From Spirochaeta sp. UBA2779 (GTDB lineage: Bacteria > Spirochaetota > Spirochaetia > DSM-2461), in contig DEIH01000198.1 of NCBI GenBank assembly GCA_002352375.1, forward strand, positions 1 through 12,061: a stretch of 12,061 nucleotides of DNA, read 5' to 3'. Under the pieces are notes generated by a model. The model was not told the DNA's origin. It did no database searches and was given only the letters and a program-made list of their open reading frames with translations. Both the position numbers and the translations under genes were made by a program. Shown piece after piece: positions 1 to 7,360 of this stretch (positions are counted from its first letter, which is position 1; the number at the start of each line of letters is the position of its first letter).

Positions 1-724
1 TGAGTCTGTCAGCTATCTCGTAAACAGCAAGGGATGTGTCGGCCAGCAGGGATGCCGCCGCTTCAATCTTCAGCCTGGTGTAGTATTTCATTGGTGTGAT
101 GTTCAGTTTTTTACGGAATAATCGTATCAGGTAAGACTCGGTAATACCCAGTTTCCCGGCAAGATCGGGAAGTCTGATGCGGCCGAAGACTTCATCCTGC
201 ATCATATCCAGAGCTTTTTCCAGATGGATGTTACCCGGTTCACCCTGGGGAATATTCCCGTCTCCAATAAGAAAAAGAAAGGAGATGAGCTGGTGTAATG
301 CCGCCTGCCTCTTCAATGATGATGTGGATAAACTGCGCTCTTTAAGCTCTTCAAAGAAAAACCGATAGTTCCGGCCGATATTCCGGGGAGGTTTAGTACC
401 GGCGGTGTACAGTAAGGCTTCTAATTCCCCCATTTCCTCAATTCGGAAAAGAACCGCATAGTAGGAAATCGGATTGTCATTTTGCCTGGCCTCAATGGCA
501 TGGGGGAGCCGGGGAGGGCATATAAACAGCGAACCCGGGCTTACAGTGTGCAGGGTTCCTCCTACTCGGAAATGTCCCTCTCCCCCGATGAAGTAGTGCA
601 GTTCAAACTCTTTAGGCTGATGGCTGTGGTTCCTGGTATGCCATTTTATATCTTCGGTACTCTTTAACTGGTATACGAAAACGATATCCCGGATCTTAAT
701 CATCTTGAGGTCAATTTTATGCAT
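1..724 (-). CDS. AraC-family transcriptional regulator, C-terminus cut by window edge
   Basis: The minus strand is open from an ATG at 724 to the window edge, giving 241 residues without a stop. Residues about 27-80 form the N-terminal cupin-like sugar-binding barrel (WHTRNHSHQP, then FELHYFIGGEG, then SPGSLFICPPRLPHAI). Residues about 167-241 are an AraC-type DNA-binding domain: a first helix-turn-helix (IRLPDLAGKLGITESYLIRLFRK) is followed by TPMKYYTRLKIEAAASLL and the start of the second helix-turn-helix (VYEIADRL). About 40 residues are missing. The start is supported by an AGAAGGTG ribosome site (731-738) six bases upstream; the next ATG upstream runs into a stop at once. It is divergent from xylB with 58 bases between them, so I infer that it is the xylose-responsive activator of xylB-xylA. 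The inducer cannot be read from the sequence. Confidence 0.88.
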   Translation of the reverse strand, partial: MHKIDLKMIKIRDIVFVYQLKSTEDIKWHTRNHSHQPKEFELHYFIGGEGHFRVGGTLHTVSPGSLFICPPRLPHAIEARQNDNPISYYAVLFRIEEMGELEALLYTAGTKPPRNIGRNYRFFFEELKERSLSTSSLKRQAALHQLISFLFLIGDGNIPQGEPGNIHLEKALDMMQDEVFGRIRLPDLAGKLGITESYLIRLFRKKLNITPMKYYTRLKIEAAASLLADTSLAVYEIADRL

Positions 725-743
725 CAAAATCACCTTCTGTCCA

Positions 744-773
744 TTACCCGATCACGTAATCTGGGATTATGCT
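744..773 (+). promoter_or_regulatory. Candidate xylB promoter with overlapping dyads
   Basis: The 58-base gap between the AraC gene and xylB holds a possible -10 TATGCT (768-773) and a weak -35 TTACCC (744-749) with an 18-base spacer, as expected for an activator-dependent promoter. Two dyads lie here: ATTAC (743-747) with GTAAT (756-760), and TAATC (757-761) with GATTA (765-769). On the other strand CATAAT (766-771) could be the -10 of the AraC gene, so the two -10 boxes would share bases. All of this is pattern reading; no transcription start is known. Confidence 0.35.
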
Positions 774-782
774 TAAATTAAT

Positions 783-2264
783 ATGAAAGTGATACTGGGA
801 ATTGATAACGGCACTCAAAGCACAAAAACCATGTTTTATGATGCAGAGACAAAGAAGGTTCTGGCTATGGCTTCGGCGAAGCACGATATGATTGCCGAAG
901 ATGACGGCAGCCGGGAACAGAAGGCTGAATGGTGGATAAACGCGCTATTGGAATGTCTGAATCAAGTAGACCCTGATATACGATCGGCAGTTCAAGCGGT
1001 GGGAGTTTCCGGCCAGCAGCATGGTTTTGTTGCCATAGATGATAGTGGAAAACCTCTGTACAAGGTGAAGCTCTGGTGTGATACCTCAACTGCCGGTGAA
1101 TGTGATGAAATGACTCAATCCTACGGGGGTGGGGAGAAACTGCTTTCTGAGGTGGGAAATCTCATTGCGCCGGGTTATACAGCCAGCAAGATACTCTGGC
1201 TGAAGAAAACCTATGGCGATCTGTATGAGAAGATGCGCTGGGTACTTTTACCCCACGACTACCTGAACTTCTGGCTCACCGGTGAAGCTGTGATGGAATA
1301 CGGTGATGCCTCGGGGACAGGACTTCTCAATGTGAGAGAACGGGTCTGGCAGGAGGATCTGATTCGTTCCCTGGATTCCGGTCTTCTTGATAAACTTCCC
1401 CGGCTTATCGGGCCGGATGAAACTGCCGGGCGGATTACGGCTGAAGCAGCGGCAATAACCGGCCTTCCGGAAGGCATCCCCGTTTCCAGCGGAGGCGGTG
1501 ATAACATGATGGGGGCACTGGGAACAGGAACTGTCAGCGATGGTGTTATCACGATGAGTATGGGAACCAGCGGAACCCTTTACGGATATTCGGATAAGCC
1601 GATTATCGACCCGGAGGGAATCCTGGCGGCGTTTTGTTCTTCCTCCGGAGGCTGGCTGCCACTGCTCTGCACCATGAACTGTACCGTGGCTACCGAGCTT
1701 ACCCGGGAATTATTCGGTCTGGATGTTAAAGAAATAGACGCCGCTGGAGCCCGGGCACCTGCCGGAGCAGAAGGTGTCAGTATTCTCCCCTTTTTCAACG
1801 GAGAGCGGGTTCCCAATCTTCCCAATGGAAAGGCCAGTATCATGGGCCTGAATACGACAAACTATACAAAAGAGAACCTTTCCAGAGCATCACTTGAGTC
1901 TGCGGTTTACGGTATGAAAATTGGACTCGACCGGTTCCGGGAGCTGGGTTTTGATGTCAGGGAAATCAGAATGATAGGCGGAGGGGCAAAGAGTCCTATC
2001 TGGCGGCAGATGGCCGCCGATGTACTGGGTGTTCCTGTTCTGATTCCCGAGCAGGCTGAAGCGGCGGCTCTGGGTGCTGCTCTACAAGCCTATTGGATGT
2101 TGGAAGGCGGTGGTGCCGCAAGGCTTCAGAACATAATAAACGAACATGTCTCCCTGGATGAATCAGAATCCTGTGTACCTGATTTGGAGCTCCGAGCTGC
2201 CTATGATGAGGGTTATGCCCGGTACCGCAGTTGGCTGGATGCCCTCGCGCCTCTTTACAGCTGA
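783..2264 (+). CDS. xylB: Xylulokinase (FGGY carbohydrate kinase)
   Basis: It phosphorylates D-xylulose with ATP to D-xylulose 5-phosphate in the cytoplasm, the second step of the isomerase route of xylose use. At 493 residues it has the usual length. The N-terminal phosphate loop is GIDNGTQSTK (6-15). The xylulokinase-type GQQHG motif (77-81) lies in the sugar site. SGGGDN puts the likely catalytic base at Asp240. MSMGTSGTL (259-266) and IGGGAKSPIWRQMAADVLG (398-416) are the ATP-site and FGGY signature regions, followed by EQAEAAALGAAL. The ATG at 783 begins exactly where the family begins, but no Shine-Dalgarno sequence precedes it and the putative -10 ends nine bases upstream, so the message may be almost leaderless. 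It is followed 68 bases later by xylA in the same direction; the order B then A is the reverse of the familiar xylAB order. Other FGGY sugar kinases are possible, but GQQHG and the neighbour xylA favour XylB. Confidence 0.95.
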   Translation: MKVILGIDNGTQSTKTMFYDAETKKVLAMASAKHDMIAEDDGSREQKAEWWINALLECLNQVDPDIRSAVQAVGVSGQQHGFVAIDDSGKPLYKVKLWCDTSTAGECDEMTQSYGGGEKLLSEVGNLIAPGYTASKILWLKKTYGDLYEKMRWVLLPHDYLNFWLTGEAVMEYGDASGTGLLNVRERVWQEDLIRSLDSGLLDKLPRLIGPDETAGRITAEAAAITGLPEGIPVSSGGGDNMMGALGTGTVSDGVITMSMGTSGTLYGYSDKPIIDPEGILAAFCSSSGGWLPLLCTMNCTVATELTRELFGLDVKEIDAAGARAPAGAEGVSILPFFNGERVPNLPNGKASIMGLNTTNYTKENLSRASLESAVYGMKIGLDRFRELGFDVREIRMIGGGAKSPIWRQMAADVLGVPVLIPEQAEAAALGAALQAYWMLEGGGAARLQNIINEHVSLDESESCVPDLELRAAYDEGYARYRSWLDALAPLYS

Positions 2265-2332
2265 ATATCGGGGATGAGTCTCTCCGGATATCCCTGGAGT
2301 AAATAAAGAAATTAAATCAAGGAGTTAGAGTA

Positions 2333-3664
2333 ATGAGTAGTATTTTTATCGGAAACAAAGAGTACTTTCCGGGAATCGGGAAAGTGGCCTTCGAGGGCAG
2401 CGGATCGGATAATCCACTGGCATTCAAGTTCTACAATCCTGAACAGCTTATCGGCGGGAAAACCATGAAAGAACATCTGAGGTTTTCAGTGGCCTACTGG
2501 CATTCTTTCTGCGGTGACGGCAGCGATCCTTTCGGCAGCCCGACAATCAATCACCCCTGGCGGGGTAACGATTCTATGACATCAGCTAAAAACAAGCTGG
2601 ATGCCGCATTTGAGTTTTTTACTAAGATTGATGCTCCCTACTACTGTTTCCATGATGTGGACATGGCCCCTGAGGGTGCCAATCAGGTGGAGTCTGAAAA
2701 AAACCTGATAACCCTCACTGATATGGCCAAAGAGCGGCAGGAGAGTACCGGAGTTAAACTACTCTGGGGGACAGCCAACATGTTTTCCCACCCCAGGTAT
2801 ATGAACGGTGTGGCCAGCAACCCCGATTTTCAGGTTGTGGGACATGCGGCCCATCAGGTGAAAGCCGCTATTGATTCCACTATCAAACTCGGAGGGCAGG
2901 GCTACACCTTCTGGGGCGGCCGGGAAGGGTACATGACCCTATGGAACACCGATATGAAGAGAGAATTGGATCATATCGGGCAGTTTCTGGCTATGGCCCG
3001 GGATTACGCTCGAAAAGCGGGATTTACCGGTACTTTCTATATTGAACCCAAGGCCATGGAACCCTCCAAACACCAGTACGATTTCGATGCGGCCACAGTA
3101 ATCGGATTTTTGAGAAACTACGGCCTGGACAAAGACTTCAAATGCAATATTGAAGCCAACCATGCCACTCTTGCTGGACATGATTTTGTTCATGATTTGA
3201 GAACCTGCCGGGATGCCGGACTTCTGGGCAGCGTTGATGCCAACAGGGGAGATTTGATGAACGGCTGGGACACTGACGAATTCCCCACCGACGTTTATCA
3301 GACAACTCAGGCCATGCTGGAAATCCTGGCAATGGGCGGCTTAACAAGCGGCGGGCTGAACTTCGATGCCAAGAGACGACGGAATTCCACCGATTCAGAA
3401 GATTTATTCCTTGCTCATATTGCCGGAATGGATGCCTTTGCCCTGGGTTTGGTTACGGCTCAGAAGATTATTGAAGACGGTAAACTTGCCGAGATGCTCA
3501 AAGCCCGTTATTCCAGCTGGGACTCGGGTGACGGTGCCGCGTTTGAAAAGGGCAAACTTACTCTTGAGCAGCTGGCAGCCATGGGAGAAAAGGGTGAACC
3601 GGCAACCACCAGCGGTAAACAGGAGTACCTGGAAAGTCTTGTAAATGGTTATCTTTTCGGATAG
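2333..3664 (+). CDS. xylA: Xylose isomerase (class II)
   Basis: It interconverts D-xylose and D-xylulose with two divalent metal ions, in the cytoplasm. The 443 residues match the longer class II group. All key residues known from E. coli XylA are present with a constant offset of +6: the catalytic pair His107 and Asp110 (CFHDVDMAPEG), metal ligands Glu238 (YIEPKAMEPSKHQYD), Glu274 and His277 (NIEANHATLAGHDF), Asp302 (SVDANRGD), Asp313 and Asp315 (GWDTDEFPTD) and Asp345 (LNFDAKRRR). FWGGREGY (193-200) is the family signature. A clear AAGGAG (2319-2324) precedes the ATG by eight bases. It is the last gene of the xylB-xylA unit, and a strong intrinsic terminator follows 43 bases after its stop. 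The protein looks intact and active. Confidence 0.97.
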   Translation: MSSIFIGNKEYFPGIGKVAFEGSGSDNPLAFKFYNPEQLIGGKTMKEHLRFSVAYWHSFCGDGSDPFGSPTINHPWRGNDSMTSAKNKLDAAFEFFTKIDAPYYCFHDVDMAPEGANQVESEKNLITLTDMAKERQESTGVKLLWGTANMFSHPRYMNGVASNPDFQVVGHAAHQVKAAIDSTIKLGGQGYTFWGGREGYMTLWNTDMKRELDHIGQFLAMARDYARKAGFTGTFYIEPKAMEPSKHQYDFDAATVIGFLRNYGLDKDFKCNIEANHATLAGHDFVHDLRTCRDAGLLGSVDANRGDLMNGWDTDEFPTDVYQTTQAMLEILAMGGLTSGGLNFDAKRRRNSTDSEDLFLAHIAGMDAFALGLVTAQKIIEDGKLAEMLKARYSSWDSGDGAAFEKGKLTLEQLAAMGEKGEPATTSGKQEYLESLVNGYLFG

Positions 3665-3675
3665 AAAGTCGGTTA

Positions 3676-3692
3676 CTAAGTCATTTACTTAG
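3676..3692. repeat. Small hairpin after xylA
   Basis: CTAAGT (3676-3681) and ACTTAG (3687-3692) are a perfect 6-bp inverted repeat with a five-base loop. It lies between the xylA stop and the main terminator. It could protect or pace the 3' end of the xyl message, but it is AT-rich and has no T-tract, so it is only a weak structural element. Confidence 0.3.
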
Positions 3693-3707
3693 ATAAATGA
3701 ATGAAAT

Positions 3708-3740
3708 AAAAGGACGGTTGCCATTCAATCGTCCTTTTTT
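3708..3740 (+). terminator. Intrinsic terminator of xylB-xylA
   Basis: A 13-bp stem (3708-3720 with 3726-3738, core AAGGACGGTTG against CAATCGTCCTT, one G-T pair) closes a five-base loop, and the right arm runs into a six-T tract (3735-3740). The shape, the T-tract and the place directly after xylA make this the clearest terminator in the window. Confidence 0.9.
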
Positions 3741-3742
3741 AT

Positions 3743-3770
3743 TGTTCGGAATAACCCTTACTGCCGAACA
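3743..3770. repeat. Inverted repeat upstream of the GGDEF gene
   Basis: TGTTCGG (3743-3749) and CCGAACA (3764-3770) are a perfect 7-bp inverted repeat with a 14-base spacer. It sits just before a possible -10 TATTAT (3779-3784) and 38 bases before the GTG start of the GGDEF gene. The 21-base centre-to-centre distance between arms is about two helix turns, which would suit a dimeric regulator. A chance repeat or a weak hairpin cannot be excluded. Confidence 0.35.
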
Positions 3771-3808
3771 TTAAAGCGTATTATCTTTCTTTTTTTGATC
3801 GGACGGAT

Positions 3809-6469
3809 GTGAGGAATTCAAGTATAAACCCCGGGAATATTTCCCAGGTAGTTCAAAGCTACGGCATCGATTCCCTTGTCGGTGTTTCGTCTCTTATCAC
3901 TGATATACGTGAGTTCAATTTTCGTCAGGTAAAAGATAGTCGTCCTCTCTACAAGCAGATACAGCAGCATCCCGCCGCGGATGAGTCCGGCACAGGAACC
4001 GGGGTATTCACAGATAGAACTTTTAACAAACTGTATGGAAAAAAGGCTGCATTAATCAAAAAGAGCCTTCTCCGTAGCGGATACTGCCGCCAATCGGGTG
4101 AAGACCAATGTACCCTTACCTGGCGGTTCAGATCTTTGCTTGTGGATGATTTTGATATCGGACTTGGAGCCAAATCCAATAACTCGGTTTTCCGCAGTCT
4201 GGAGACCCTGTTATGGGAACCTTTTCCCGGAGGCACGGGAATTGATAATTTTATCAAAGGGTTGAACTCTCCGGCAGCGGGCAGTTCTGATGCTCCTATC
4301 TCCAATCTGGAATACTGGTTTTGTCAGGGAATTAACATAATTGCCCTTCGTTTTTCTGCTCCTCCCAGCTCTGAGCTGATCAGTCTGATCGATCATAAGC
4401 TCCAGCTTATTCAACAGGAGAAATTGCAGAATTACTTTCATATCATCTCCTCATTTAATGCCGATAACATGATGTGGAAGCAGGAGAAGGACAAGAACCG
4501 GCGGTTCTTTGAGATTATTGAGCATCTTCTGGTGTATACATGGCGTCCATTTGACATGGAACAATGTGAAGTGAGTATTGATGCTGCCGGAGATGAAAGC
4601 TTGATTGCTTCAGGCAGTTTGAGAGTTGATTTTGCCGAGAACGGCACACCCACAACCCGATTTGACAGATTGGAAAAACGTTTTCCCCAGGTGAATCCCG
4701 ATGGATATGAGTTTACGGTAAACGATGTATCCCTGAGAGCTTCAGAGATAGAAAATAATTCATCATATTTAAGTCTTCACATGGTTAGCCGGAGTACAGG
4801 AAATGTAGACCCCAGACGGAACATGCTGACTCACCGATTTGTGAAGCTGTTTGTTGAGTCTGTTGGCAAGCTTATTGATGTAATAATCCCTGTAATCCAC
4901 AGGGAAGAAGCCGTTCAGGATTTGAAATGGCGCTATTTTCTGGATTCACTGCGTTTGCGGGCTCTGGACTACGGTGAAAACCTGCATCTTATCGTTTCTG
5001 ACTCTCTGGAAGTTTTGAGAAAGTTTTTCGGTATATCTGAAGTGATGATATTCTCCGAAGACAAAGATCTGACACATATGCTGCAGCTGTTCTCCCGTAG
5101 CTACCTTGGGGAGAAGAACTATAAATTACTTAATAATCCTATTACTCCGGCAGCTATCCTGAAAAGACAGCTGTTGCTTTTTCCCATCAGGGAAATCCCC
5201 GGAGGACGGGTTTTGTTGTATTTCGATCTCCCACGTATCGGAAAGCGTCCGCTGAATCCCGAGAGTCCAGATCAGTATCTTATGGGTACCGATCTATGGA
5301 ATATTGTAAACGGTGAGGCGGTAATTCATGGTTTAACAGATCTTAAAGATTATCTGTTCTTCATGGTAACCGAATGTCTTACAACCAACCCCAAAGCGGT
5401 AATGGCGAATCTGTCCAGGCGCCTGCCAGTACGCGGAGACGTGGGCAACGTCGATCATCTGATGAAACTCAGCAGAAGTATTCTCGAACGGTTGGGGCGC
5501 TTTTTCGATCTGTTTCAGGCTCTCAGCGGGAACCTGGAATCCGGACTGGCCTATATGAGGGGCCGCCGGGATAATTTAACCGGTCTGTACAACAGGCAGC
5601 ATTTTAAAACTCTTTTGAACGAATCCTTTTCTAATCCTGGAATCCCTCTGGGGTTGATTTTTCTGGATATGGACAACTTCAAGATTTTTAATGATGCGGT
5701 GAGTCACGACTTCGGCGATAAGCTTCTGAGATCTTTGGCTAACAGAATGATTGAAGCCACAGAGAACATCGGCGTGGAGGCTGTTCCCGGCCGTTTCGGA
5801 GGGGATGAGTTCTGTCTCTTTATTGCCGGAATGGGTAAAGATGATTTTGAAGAAAAATCCATTGAAGTCTTCGGAAGCATCACCGAGAAACCTCTGGTTA
5901 TGAGCTTTTACTTTGACGATCGGAACGAAGGGGCAGGGATGGAAATAAACCTTATCTCTTTCCTCCATCGACTGATGCGCCCGGATGTCGGCAGCCGTCA
6001 GGCCTCTCGGACTGAGTATATAGAAAAAGTTCACAAGGGGCCGAAAGCTCATGTTGTCGATATCTGGAAGCATTACCGGGTACAGGAAGGAAAGGCTATT
6101 ACCGGTTCGAAAGTCCTTGGGGTGCAGATAATCAGTGAAATCAGTGCAATTGTTGAGGATAAAATACTTTACAATAAAATATTCACGGTGATAGACCCTG
6201 AGTTCAGCCGTATTATTCATCTGTTTATTGCTCTGCAGCTTAAAGGGTACACAACCAACAGGATTCGGGAATCTTTAATTAATGAGTTTGGCGGACTTTC
6301 GGTTGAGCGGCGTATCACTTTAAAAGTAAGTGCTGGTGTGGCTCATAATTCGGAGAATCGTTTGAGGTCGATGGATTCCCTGTTCAAGGCGGCGGACAGC
6401 CGTTCCTATCTGGCCAAGTCCAACGGTCGTAACTGTCTTTTCGGTGTGGATGGAGCAAAGCTCGCTTAG
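3809..6469 (+). CDS. Large cytoplasmic GGDEF protein, cyclase domain with a long insertion
   Basis: A predicted diguanylate cyclase, making cyclic di-GMP from two GTP. It has 886 residues with no signal peptide or membrane segment. About 370 N-terminal residues match no domain I know. Residues about 385-475 look GAF-like (LHLIVSDSLEVLRKFFGISEV, later GGRVLLYFDLPRI). A helical linker about 480-585 leads to the GGDEF domain, which starts at LTGLYNRQHF (590-599). Metal and substrate residues are kept: LDMDNFKIFND (Asp620, Lys625, Asn628, Asp629) and GRFGGDEF (GGDEF at 664-668). The product-inhibition RxxD site is absent (GVEA in its place). The closing part, KVSAGVAHNS (839-848) and AADSRSYLAKSNGRN (861-875), comes about 173 residues after GGDEF instead of about 45-55, so roughly 125-140 extra residues lie inside the domain. 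The GTG start has only a weak GGA upstream; ATG at 3807 meets a stop at once, so the start is the least certain point. Confidence 0.87.
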   Translation: MRNSSINPGNISQVVQSYGIDSLVGVSSLITDIREFNFRQVKDSRPLYKQIQQHPAADESGTGTGVFTDRTFNKLYGKKAALIKKSLLRSGYCRQSGEDQCTLTWRFRSLLVDDFDIGLGAKSNNSVFRSLETLLWEPFPGGTGIDNFIKGLNSPAAGSSDAPISNLEYWFCQGINIIALRFSAPPSSELISLIDHKLQLIQQEKLQNYFHIISSFNADNMMWKQEKDKNRRFFEIIEHLLVYTWRPFDMEQCEVSIDAAGDESLIASGSLRVDFAENGTPTTRFDRLEKRFPQVNPDGYEFTVNDVSLRASEIENNSSYLSLHMVSRSTGNVDPRRNMLTHRFVKLFVESVGKLIDVIIPVIHREEAVQDLKWRYFLDSLRLRALDYGENLHLIVSDSLEVLRKFFGISEVMIFSEDKDLTHMLQLFSRSYLGEKNYKLLNNPITPAAILKRQLLLFPIREIPGGRVLLYFDLPRIGKRPLNPESPDQYLMGTDLWNIVNGEAVIHGLTDLKDYLFFMVTECLTTNPKAVMANLSRRLPVRGDVGNVDHLMKLSRSILERLGRFFDLFQALSGNLESGLAYMRGRRDNLTGLYNRQHFKTLLNESFSNPGIPLGLIFLDMDNFKIFNDAVSHDFGDKLLRSLANRMIEATENIGVEAVPGRFGGDEFCLFIAGMGKDDFEEKSIEVFGSITEKPLVMSFYFDDRNEGAGMEINLISFLHRLMRPDVGSRQASRTEYIEKVHKGPKAHVVDIWKHYRVQEGKAITGSKVLGVQIISEISAIVEDKILYNKIFTVIDPEFSRIIHLFIALQLKGYTTNRIRESLINEFGGLSVERRITLKVSAGVAHNSENRLRSMDSLFKAADSRSYLAKSNGRNCLFGVDGAKLA

Positions 6470-6483
6470 TTTTAATTATTTTT

Positions 6484-6516
6484 GGCGATACCCCTTCGGG
6501 GCCCGCGCTGTCCGCT
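6484..6516. repeat. GC-rich hairpin element between convergent genes, possibly REP-like
   Basis: In the 63-base gap between the GGDEF gene and the SGNH hydrolase gene, GCG (6485-6487 region), CCCC (6491-6494), TTC, GGGG (6498-6501) and CGC (6504-6506) form a hairpin with a small internal loop. CCCGCGCTGTCCGCT follows (6502-6516). The layout, a CCCC-TTCG-GGG core then a conserved-looking CTGTCCGC tail, recalls intergenic palindromic repeats scattered in some bacterial genomes. It might act as a two-way transcription end, but the T-tracts are poor. Only one copy is visible here. Confidence 0.4.
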
Positions 6517-6532
6517 TTTACTCCTCGAGTGC

Positions 6533-7285
6533 TTAACGCACCCTGCGGGGTACCGCTACCATCGCTATCGCAGAGGAAATAACTTTTCCCATCAGTTCGG
6601 CTCCTGTTTCGTTCAGATGAGCACCGTCCATCGTCAGGTACAAACCCCGTTCTTCGGATAGTTTCATAGCACCTTTCTCACGGCGTACTTCTTTTACATC
6701 TGCAGTGAAATCCCCGGGGTTGCTGAAAAACCAATCTGATAGATTCTCAGTTTTTTTCAGAATACTTTCTAACTTCCTGGAAACGTCGGCGAGACTGGCA
6801 CCTGTTTTTCTAACAAGCTGGCGTAATTCCTGGTTGTATACCTCTCTTTTCCTGTTTCTCTCGCTGAGGAGAACCTCTCCTATCGGTGGAATGGTTACGC
6901 AGATAATACGCCGGATATCAACACCATATGTGACAGCCCTGCCAATCATTTCAGTGTAGATCTTAGAAAAATCCCGAGGTTCTATTGTGGGGATACTGCC
7001 CTGTTTCTCCATCTCCCTGACAAATTGAGTCCAGAGTCCGCCCCGGGAGGCCATCTCCGGCAGCAGTACATCATTGGCTCCGGTCTGAATTACCAGTACA
7101 TCGGGGTTCTCTGATTCAAGAGCCGCCTTCAGGCGGTTCCCGACACCCAGGAGAGTATCCCCATCCCGTCCTCGGTTGATTATCCGGTTTTCAGAAGAAC
7201 CGCTCTCCGGAAGCTTCAGATAACGGCTGTATGGAATCCCGAGATTTCCTGCTGTAAGACTGTTTCCAATTAACATTACTGTCAT
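6533..7285 (-). CDS. SGNH/GDSL-family hydrolase
   Basis: A 250-residue esterase-type hydrolase of the SGNH fold. The four family blocks are all present: GNSLT with nucleophile Ser9, the glycine of block II in NRGRDGDT (38-44), TGANDV with Asn71, and the catalytic pair in MDGAHLNETG (Asp220 and His223). No signal peptide or membrane segment is seen, so it should be cytoplasmic. The substrate cannot be told; the family includes lipases, acyl-thioesterases and sugar acetyl-esterases. The start at 7285 is the only ATG that keeps block I at the N-terminus; its best ribosome site, GAAGGG, lies 12 bases away, which is far. A second ATG, three codons in, is also possible. It is divergent from lgt (75 bases between starts) and convergent with the GGDEF gene. 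Confidence 0.85.
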   Translation of the reverse strand: MTVMLIGNSLTAGNLGIPYSRYLKLPESGSSENRIINRGRDGDTLLGVGNRLKAALESENPDVLVIQTGANDVLLPEMASRGGLWTQFVREMEKQGSIPTIEPRDFSKIYTEMIGRAVTYGVDIRRIICVTIPPIGEVLLSERNRKREVYNQELRQLVRKTGASLADVSRKLESILKKTENLSDWFFSNPGDFTADVKEVRREKGAMKLSEERGLYLTMDGAHLNETGAELMGKVISSAIAMVAVPRRVR

Positions 7286-7318
7286 AAAAGGAGTATACCC
7301 TTCGGGTTTATTATTCTC

Positions 7319-7324
7319 TATAAT
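7319..7324 (+). promoter_or_regulatory. Candidate -10 box of lgt
   Basis: A perfect TATAAT lies 36 bases before the lgt ATG, leaving room for a short leader with the GGAGGGG ribosome site at 7347-7353. The -35 at the right distance (TACCCT, 7296-7301) is poor. The gap also holds a small ACCC-TTC-GGGT hairpin (7297-7307). Confidence 0.45.
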
Positions 7325-7360
7325 CTGGCATACCTGAATTTAGATTGGAGGGGAAATAGT

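Noticed and set aside
1259..1843. Open frames on the minus strand within xylB (1259-1552 and 1580-1843)
   Set aside because: They mirror the xylB coding frame, are low in complexity (rich in Pro, Ser and Arg) and have no ribosome site or family motif.
2265..2291. Possible hairpin ATATC...GATAT between xylB and xylA
   Set aside because: Only five outer pairs are perfect and a G-G mismatch follows. It has no T-tract, and xylA has its own good ribosome site.
5576..6220. 214-codon open frame on the minus strand inside the GGDEF gene
   Set aside because: It lies opposite the GGDEF coding sequence, which carries clear motifs in its own frame. The minus-strand translation has no recognisable motif and no ribosome site.
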